A stretch of 64,000 nucleotides of DNA from Apus apus (lineage: Eukaryota; Chordata; Aves; Apodiformes; Apodidae), in NCBI RefSeq assembly GCF_020740795.1, contig NC_067312.1:65368905-65432904 (forward strand), written 5' to 3'. Below the pieces are notes generated by a model. That model ran no database searches. It was not told where the DNA came from and saw only the letters and a list, made by a program, of their open reading frames with translations. A program made the translations under genes and the position numbers. Shown in pieces: positions 57,317 through 64,000 of this stretch. Each line of letters begins with the position of its first letter. Within the stretch, counting starts at the first letter, position 1.

Positions 57317-58723
57317 CTGCGGGGAGAGACAGCGTCAGGAGCCGGAGGAAACAAACCTTCATTTTCCGCGCCTCGGAGGACGGCGGGGCAGGTGGGGAAA
57401 ACCGGCGGCGGGAGATCCGTAGGGGTCGGGAGTGTGCGGGGCTGCACCGGGGCTGCTCTGAGATGGGGGGCGGCGTGACCGTGGGAAGGGGGACGCCCTT
57501 CTCCAGGTGCGTCCCCGCAGGAACAGAGGGAAAGTCCTGAGCCGCTTTGCAGCGGCCCCCGCGGAACCAAACCCGGCGGCTCCCGGGTGCCCACGCCCTC
57601 TTGATCTCCCCCAGAACGCTTTTCTGAGAGGTCTTTGGCAAGGTGACTAGCGTGTGCAGGGAACCAGCCCTCCCTCGCCCCCAGGAAAGACTCAAAACGC
57701 ACCTCCAGACCGAGCCCCTGTCCCGTGCAGCTCCGAAACGCCCGGTAACCCTCCCCCACCCCGGGCTCGCCGTTTTCTAAGCCGCGTTTCCCCCAGCAAA
57801 CCCGGCAGGGCTTTCAGCGCGCGAGTTGATTCCCTGCGGCGTAAAGATGCAGAAAAGAAAAACACTTGTTGGAGGACGGCAACAGATGCGTATTTCCACT
57901 GAAATGCTGCACCGACATTTTGTAGGGGAGAGTTCCGTCAGCACTGCCCATAAAATTTAAACATAACTTCTCAAATTATCCCAGTTTCGTTTAAGTTTGG
58001 AAATTCAAGAAGCTGGTAAGAATTATCTCGGTAATTAACTCAGCTTTAGAAATCTGGTATCTGTTGCTGCTCTGGGCACTACATATATCATCAACACGTT
58101 CACGCTGGCAGACCCAGCCCTTTAGGGACTGCTTAGCCTCTACCTGCAGGGTCTGCTGGGCAAGGCTGCCGCGTCCGGGTGTTCCTGCTCACAAGGGTCA
58201 GTGACACATTGTGAGAGTCAGCATTTTTTCTCAGGAGAGGAAAAACGCTAATAGAAGTGTAAAGCAGAAGACGAAGTGTCATTCTTTTTGAAAAGGTTAC
58301 TCGTGACTTTTTGTTGCGCGTTTATTTGCGAGATGAGCATGAAAGTTCTCGGTTTTGAGTCATTCTACCTCAGCTGGTTAAAATGAAGTCAAGAATTGCT
58401 AAGACTAAAAACTCTCTCTTGCGGAGGTCACAGACTTTCGCCTCTCGCAGCTCCGCTCACGCAGCCCCCGAGCGCAGCCCTTGGGGGGTGGCCGGCCCGG
58501 GGCGGGGGGGTTGCCCCGACGCCGTAGCTTCTGGGCCCCTCCCGGCCTCCACCCCCACGCCCTCCCCCGGCCTCCCTACCTGGATGGGAGTCCGGCCGTA
58601 GGTGTTGACGGCGTTGGGGTCTGCCGCGCCGTCCAGCAGCTCCCTCAGGCGCTGCAGGTCCCCGCGGGCGGCGGCGTTGGCCAGGTCGTCCGCAACCGAC
58701 CCGCCGCCGTCCCGCAGCGCCAT
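57053..58723 (-). CDS. CDKN2B: p15INK4b cyclin-dependent kinase inhibitor (2 exons)
   Basis: Exon 1 is 58723-58580 (48 codons, MALRDGGGS to GRTPIQ, donor CAG/GTAGGG); exon 2 is 57316-57053 (87 codons and TAG, acceptor CCCCGCAG). The product is 135 aa (human p15 138). Four ankyrin repeats are intact: [68 protein letters not shown]. It binds CDK4/6 and arrests cells in G1, typically under TGF-beta control in mammals. The start has a near-perfect Kozak context (GCCATGG). It lies beyond ARF exon 1-beta in the order and orientation of human CDKN2B. The C-terminus after RYLRQ is only PPPRA. Confidence 0.93.
57317..58579 (-). other. CDKN2B: CDKN2B intron
   Basis: 1.26 kb, GTAGGG donor and CCCCGCAG acceptor. 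The 26 bases next to exon 2 are identical to the CDKN2A intron. The middle is AT-rich; no other feature seen. Confidence 0.85.
58580..58723 (-). CDS. CDKN2B: CDKN2B exon 1
   Basis: 48 codons, phase 0 donor CAG/GTAGGG. First ankyrin repeat with [12 protein letters not shown] and [15 protein letters not shown]. It is embedded in a long CpG-rich block, and a GGGACC hexamer array lies about 140-170 bases upstream of the ATG. Confidence 0.92.
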
Positions 58724-58860
58724 GGCCCGGCCCGCAGAGCCCGCCGCCCCGCCGGCCGCCCGGTGCAGCGGAGCGCTGCGGCCGCCGCTCGGGGCTGGCG
58801 GCGGTGGCGGCCGGAGCCTGGGACCCTGCCCATGGGAGCCCCCGAACCCCGCGCTGCCGT

Positions 58861-58890
58861 CCCGGTCCCGGTCCCGGTCCCGGTCCCGGC
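58861..58890 (-). repeat. CDKN2B: GGGACC hexamer array upstream of CDKN2B
   Basis: Four to five perfect CCCGGT/ACCGGG units in phase, about 140-170 bases upstream of the CDKN2B ATG, probably in the 5' untranslated region or core promoter. Confidence 0.85.
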
Positions 58891-59558
58891 TCGGAGGTGC
58901 CTGCCCGCTGCCTCCGCCGGGACCGCCTCCACCTGCCGGGAGACGGCGGAACCTCCGCAGCTCTTTTTCTCCGCGCAGCTGGTGCCGCCCCGGCCCGGCC
59001 CGCCTCTCCCTGTCACCGTCACCGGCGCTGCCCCCGGCCTGGCCACGACGGGGCGGAGCTCTCCGCTCTGTCCTCCGAGGGCTGGGCTCCCTGGCGAGAG
59101 TCCGGTCTCTCCTGTTTTGTTTGGTTGTTCTTATTTTTATTCGATTGTTCTTTTTTTTGTTCTTATGGGCAGCAGCTTCTTGCCTACGCCAGAGCGCCCT
59201 CGGGAGAGGGGAGCCCGAGATGAAGGGCAGGCACAAAGGGAGCTGGAGGGTTTTAACGGGAGAGGGATTTAAGGAGGGGAGAGGGCCCAGGGCGGCTGGC
59301 CTGCTGTCACCGGGGCCCTGTACACACCCCGGCGCTGCCTCCCCGCCCGGGCACCCGCCGGTACCAAAGGTGCAGGGGGCGGCGGTGTCCGCTCTTGTCC
59401 TCCTTCTCCTAGGGAGAAATGCGGGTTTCTCGGAGTATTTTTTTAGCTGGCACAGGCATTTTAGAGATGGAGAGTAGGCGGGACAGCCAGGGCCGGGATA
59501 CCAGCCGCGTCCGCCACGTCGCGCCACCCTCCACCTGGACTGGCTGGTTTCTCTGTCT

Positions 59559-59588
59559 GTCTACCTACCTACCTGCTTACCTACCTAG
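59559..59588 (+). repeat. (CTAC)n tetranucleotide array
   Basis: Seven or so CTAC units with one interruption (CTGCTTAC) in the outer part of the CDKN2B CpG island. Confidence 0.8.
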
Positions 59589-61494
59589 TTACTTCTCAGT
59601 TACAAAAGTGCTGCAGGTCGAGATTTTGCCCCAGGCCCAGGGCAGGGGCCGGGCCCGCGCTCCGTCGGTCGGCGGGACGGGGCGGCAGCACCACGGACAG
59701 CGCCCGGCCCGCCCGGAGAGACCCGCCCGGCTCAGCCACCGCCGGCCCCGCCGGCCCCGCGGGTCCCCCGGCCAGCAGGGAGGAAACACCCGGCAAAGGG
59801 GCGCCTTTCCCAGCCATATCCTGTGGGAAAGCACAGCTACACTACTACGAAAGGTTTCTGTTCTCGGTACCTGGCGGTGCAGGCAATTTCCGACAGCAGC
59901 AAAGAGGAGACCGCTCACTGGAGCGGCCAGTCGCTGCTTTTGTAGAGGTTAAGGCTGTGGTTTTATGTCGCACCCTTGACACGTCCCTCTAATCCAATCC
60001 GCCTGGTGCCCCGTTCTTCTTCACTCACGCTGGCTGTTATTTCTACATGTTGATAACTAGAAATGGAATTCCATTCATGATAAAGAGCTTCTTGATGCAA
60101 ATAGTTGTTTCTGCTTAAATAGCTGAGCATTTATACACATCTGTTCCGAGGCTCGGGTTTTTTGTTTGGTTCCCCCCTCCCCTTTTCTTAATTAATTTAC
60201 TATTCAAGTACTGGGTGCAGTAAACTTAAGAAAATAAATATACTTTACTATAATATATTATAAAAAAAAAAGAAACATGAGTAAGAGTTAAATCTAAAAA
60301 TACTACACCAAGTAGTGAAAAGCATACTTAGGTATTAAAAAGACTGTAAGCTGGAGTAAATAATAATTTTGCAGAACCAGCTCAGTAGAGACAGCATCCT
60401 GGTTCTTATTCTTAGCTACAGGACTGCCATACTGAAGTGAGAGAAGAAGGGTTCTGACACAGCTTTGGTGCCAGTGATGTATCCATAAGGTAAACAAAAC
60501 CAGTACAGGTCCGTGGGAGTTGTGTGAAAGTTTTAGGCAGGGCATGTTATTTTAACAAAAAAAAATGAACTAATGTATAAGAAAAAACAGGCTTTCTCCT
60601 AATTTGTTTAAACTCCTTACTCCAAGGCTATGTGGTAAAAATATAACCAAACCTCCAAATAATCCATCACACTATTTTCGGGCATTTCTTACAAACCTGA
60701 AGAAGTAACACCATCAAACATACAGTCATGACAAAGTAAGGAGTTTGGTTTAATTTTTCCTCACAGTGACTAGGGAAAAGAAGGCTGCTCTCAAAAATGC
60801 TGCCTTTGCAAATTCATACATGATTATTCTCCTGACAAAAAGCTGAAAACCTATGCATGAGAGAAAATAAGATATTTCAGTTGAAAACCACCTGCTTTGG
60901 AGCAGGAATCTCAGGCAGTGTTTTCCTTTTGTTTTCAATATCCAGTTGCTGGCTGAAGGGCAGCTTCACTCTCCAGTAGATGGTAGCTTAAAAGAAGCTG
61001 TTACACAGGTGCAAGTGAATTCTTCTGGTTTCAAAGTTAATTGTGCAAGAATTAGTTGTGCAATCATGACCTCAGAACAATCACTTAGGGAGAGGCACCA
61101 TGCCTTTCGTAACTGTGCTGCAGGCATACTAAGTATGCATATAGACACTGATAAAATATAAAATAAACACTAATTGCTCAGCAAGCAGGTAGACTTTACA
61201 AGCACTGCAATGATACCAGTTTCTACAGTCAAAAGGAAAAAGGAAAAATGTTGAGAGATTCAGAAACAAAATTGTTAGTATGCATTATGTGTAATCAGCT
61301 GAATGTTACTCAAAAGCAGCCGACCACAAAGGAAAACGTTACAGCAGATTTGGTTAGTGTTTACTGATTTGACTCCAGAGAAACTGAAGTTTTTCCAAAA
61401 CTTTGCCTTACAGTTAGGGCAAACAACTCAATGCCACAGTGAAATCTAATTTAGTATAGGTGAAAGAGCTTTGGATTTTGCAAAATCTGTCAGG

Positions 61495-61570
61495 AAAAAA
61501 AAAATAATAATTACATATATATATTTATATTTTTATATATATAAAAATTATTTTTAATTATTATTATTTC
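61495..61570. repeat. AT-rich palindromic microsatellite
   Basis: A/T-only run with AATAATAATTA, TATATATAT and the reverse pattern TTTAATTATTATTATT, so the strand can fold on itself. Confidence 0.8.
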
Positions 61571-62677
61571 CCTCCCCCCCACCCCCGAATAATCTCCATG
61601 TATCGTGCTCTGTTAAAGTAGGTGCACGTGTCAGTAAAAATCTCCACCACCAGTTGTGTTACTGCTTTCAGTGGGGGGAAGAGACATCACTGATTCCTGT
61701 GGGAAATCACCAGGATGTCTGCCAAGAAGGACAGAGTACCATAGGATAACAGGAATATTTGGGGATACAGTGGTGAGGATTTGAAGACAAACCAAACCAT
61801 ACAAATCGACAAAACCGGCAGAAAGGTTTTAAAATCCCCAAGCTGGGTGACAAGGTGACTGCAAGAGCAGCAAGATTCCAGCCTGCAAAACCTTTGGAAG
61901 TTCACAGGCCCACTGTCCCACGGAGAACAACACAGCAGTTGTGTGCGGGCTTGGCCCTCTGCTGACTGCCAGACAAAAAGCACTCATCGTATATACCACA
62001 GAGACTTAACCATAGCAGGGGGGAATCTGACTTGGTGAAAAAGCTTGTTTATTTCTCGATGACTTCTGACAATAAATTAGGCTAGTTATCACTGGGCAGG
62101 AAAAAAAAAAAAAAAATTGGCGTGTTTGTTACAGACATGTTTTCTTCCAGTTAACACCATTTAGGGAGTTATGTTTGGAAAAGGAGGTCCTCTTCTTCCC
62201 TCAGTTGTGTCTCTTTCTTTGGGAAGGAAGAAGACAGACAGCACTGGTGACCTAAAATTCCTTCTCTGGCTCAAAGTATATAGGGAAATAAATCAGAACA
62301 GGTAACATGTTGGTTTGGTATTTCTTTGAAGTGGAAGCATAAGCACTAACTCAAATTTAGCTGTGTCTCTTCTAATAGTATTGATACAGTTTTGGAAGTG
62401 GATTCTCTCTTTTTTTTTAACCCAGTTTTTTAAAAAATATTTTTTCAAACAGCGTGGACATGAGCACTTCAAAACACTGCATAGACACACTTGTGGTAAT
62501 TCTATGGCCATTTATGCTGCTGTGGTTGCAATGAGCTCTTTGTGTGCACTGCTGCTCTTCCTGAAGGTGTAATCACTACAGATCAGGTGAGAGAGACCTT
62601 GAAACTCACTTCCATTTTTGGTTACCACGTTGGTTATGCCATTTGTTTCCTTGGGTCTCTTCAACAAAACATGAATA

Positions 62678-62816
62678 AAATCATAGAACCGTAAAATGGT
62701 TTGGGTTGGAAGAGACCTCTAGTTCCAGGTCTGCGTGGGCAGGGTCACTTCCCACCAGACCAGGTTATTCAAAACCCTGTCCAACCTGGCCTTGAACCCT
62801 TGTCCCAGAATAGCTG
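62678..62816 (-). mobile_element. CR1 LINE 3' end
   Basis: Reverse CR1 end: AAATCATAGAACCGTAAAAT, GGTTTGGGTTGGAAGAGACC, CACTTCCCACCAGACCAGGT and CCTGTCCAACCTGGCCTTGA. Confidence 0.87.
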
Positions 62817-63084
62817 AATCAGTGGTAGAGGAAGCATTCCAATTAGAAAACAAATCAATACCTCTCTTATGACAGAGAGCTGTAGGCTACCAAAAGACAA
62901 GCAGATGTTAGAAGACTGTCTCCTCTGTAAGCTAACCTTGATTTTGTTACTTGGGATTTAGTTTTGTTCCACAAGAAGGAGTTTTCTGACCCTTAGATGG
63001 CCAAATGATTTGGTCTTATGATTTGTAGTATGAAAATGCTGATAAACCACAGCATCCAAAAACGTACTGTCTAGATCTAGGGTT

Positions 63085-63225
63085 TATATATATGTGTATA
63101 TATATAAATATTAATAAATAAATACATTTATAAATATATAAAATATATGTATATTTATATAAATAAATAAATTTATAAATATAAAAAATATAAAAAATAT
63201 TTTAATTTATTTTTTAATTTAGATG
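63085..63225. repeat. AT-rich microsatellite region
   Basis: About 140 bases of almost only A and T with TATATA, AATAAATAAAT and TATAAAAAATA words. Confidence 0.85.
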
Positions 63226-64000
63226 ACTCCGTGTACAAATGTTTCACTAACCACAGAGAAAGATGTGAATACAGAATCTAGGACACATTCTCCAGTTAAA
63301 CAAAGTCCAGCACAGCACCAACTTGCTTCTGTGGTATCTATGTAGAAAAATGACTTGGAGTCCAGGTAATAATTTTGACGGCCCCATCACTTCACTGTAC
63401 AGGGCTGAGTAACTCACATGTGAGGGTTGTGCTCGTGGGCCTGTGGGACAGCAGGTGAAAGGCTGGTGAATTTGAAACATATTTTCAGTGCACAAAATCA
63501 AATGGTAAAAGCTACTGTGCACCCTGTTCATGGGCTTTGTGATTCTGCAAATGCAGGTAACTGCCATCTTCAGGGTGTTTGGAGAAGGGGCTGAGTTGGG
63601 TAATGTGCTGTCTGGGAGGTAAGCAGTGCTTCATGTGTTGGGCAGATGTCAGGAATCTTCCACAGTCAATCGCTACTTTACTGAGTTGCATAACGTTCTC
63701 AGTGAGCAAGTCTTCAGCTAAACATTGAATGCAGCTCTGAAGTGTAGGTACATAGATTTATATTGTTCATGACAACTCTTCTGCTTAAGATAGTGCATCT
63801 TTCAGACTGAGAGGAGAATTAGTCACATTGTGCTAGTTTTTCCTACTAAGATCAAGAGTGCAGTAATCAAGTTTAGCTGCTAAAAGATACCGACTTTCTC
63901 ACTGCAATTTTGCTGCATATGAAGTTATGCTGAGAATTTGTAGGTTAGTTTTCACCTTGTGGTAAACTATCCTTAGAGATTTCTCTGTCTCTATAGCTAT

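Larger units (their letters stand above)
58724..59820 (-). promoter_or_regulatory. CDKN2B: CpG-rich promoter and 5' region of CDKN2B
   Basis: More than 1 kb of CpG-dense DNA upstream of the CDKN2B ATG. It contains the GGGACC array (58861-58890), a T-rich interruption at 59115-59165 and a CTAC tetranucleotide array at 59559-59588. No TATA box was recognised. Confidence 0.6.
59821..64000. other. Intergenic region beyond CDKN2B
   Basis: AT-rich with AT microsatellites at 61495-61570 and 63085-63225 and a CR1 end at 62678-62816. No gene recognised; in chicken and human the next gene on this side is DMRTA1, which does not appear in the window. Confidence 0.65.

Noticed and set aside
58457-59527. 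356-codon minus-strand frame including CDKN2B exon 1
   Set aside because: The frame is open upstream and through the donor because of GC content; family length and the donor CAG/GTAGGG define the real exon.
1-64000. tRNA, rRNA or CRISPR features
   Set aside because: No cloverleaf, rRNA or spaced-repeat array was recognised; the repeats are LINE ends, an LTR-like element and simple sequence.

Overview
The window is a bird genomic segment. Its interspersed repeats are CR1 LINEs, several ending in the CR1-type ATTCTATGATTCTATGA tail, and its genes have intron-exon structure with high-GC first exons. The gene order is the conserved amniote order MTAP (+), CDKN2A/ARF (-), CDKN2B (-). In chicken this block is on the Z chromosome, so Z linkage is likely here by inference. 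The chicken locus was reported to lack p16INK4a; an intact-looking p16 first exon here suggests the bird is not chicken, but I cannot name the species.

Layout: 1-8.0 kb is AT-rich intergenic DNA with CR1 tails. 8.0-9.0 kb is the GC-rich MTAP promoter and exon 1. 8.5-36.2 kb is MTAP: eight coding exons, all with GT/AG junctions in consistent phase, giving a 281-aa 5'-methylthioadenosine phosphorylase. Intron 7 carries a nested pair of opposite CR1 elements and an LTR-like repeat. 36.2-45.1 kb is intergenic. 45.1-52.6 kb holds the minus-strand CDKN2A locus: the shared exon 2 (45081-45371), a p16INK4a-type exon 1-alpha (47162-47305) and an ARF-type exon 1-beta (52407-52591). 57.05-58.72 kb holds CDKN2B (p15INK4b) exons 2 and 1. 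58.9-64 kb is intergenic and mostly AT-rich.

How the genes relate: MTAP is a housekeeping purine and methionine salvage enzyme. The two INK4 proteins are predicted ankyrin-repeat inhibitors of CDK4/6. ARF is a short basic protein whose reading frame stops at the exon 1-beta/exon 2 junction, as reported for chicken p7ARF.

The most notable points are: (1) an intact p16INK4a-like reading frame (48 + 96 codons, correct splice phase), although chicken was reported to lack p16INK4a; (2) exon 2 of CDKN2A and CDKN2B identical at 272 of 273 aligned bases, including intron sequence, which points to very recent gene conversion; (3) an ARF frame ended by tandem TGA codons that the p16 frame itself dictates; (4) many unusual simple-sequence tracts (C21, G25, C17-G-C8, a GGGACC array, homopurine and A/C-only tracts) in and around the tumour-suppressor exons.
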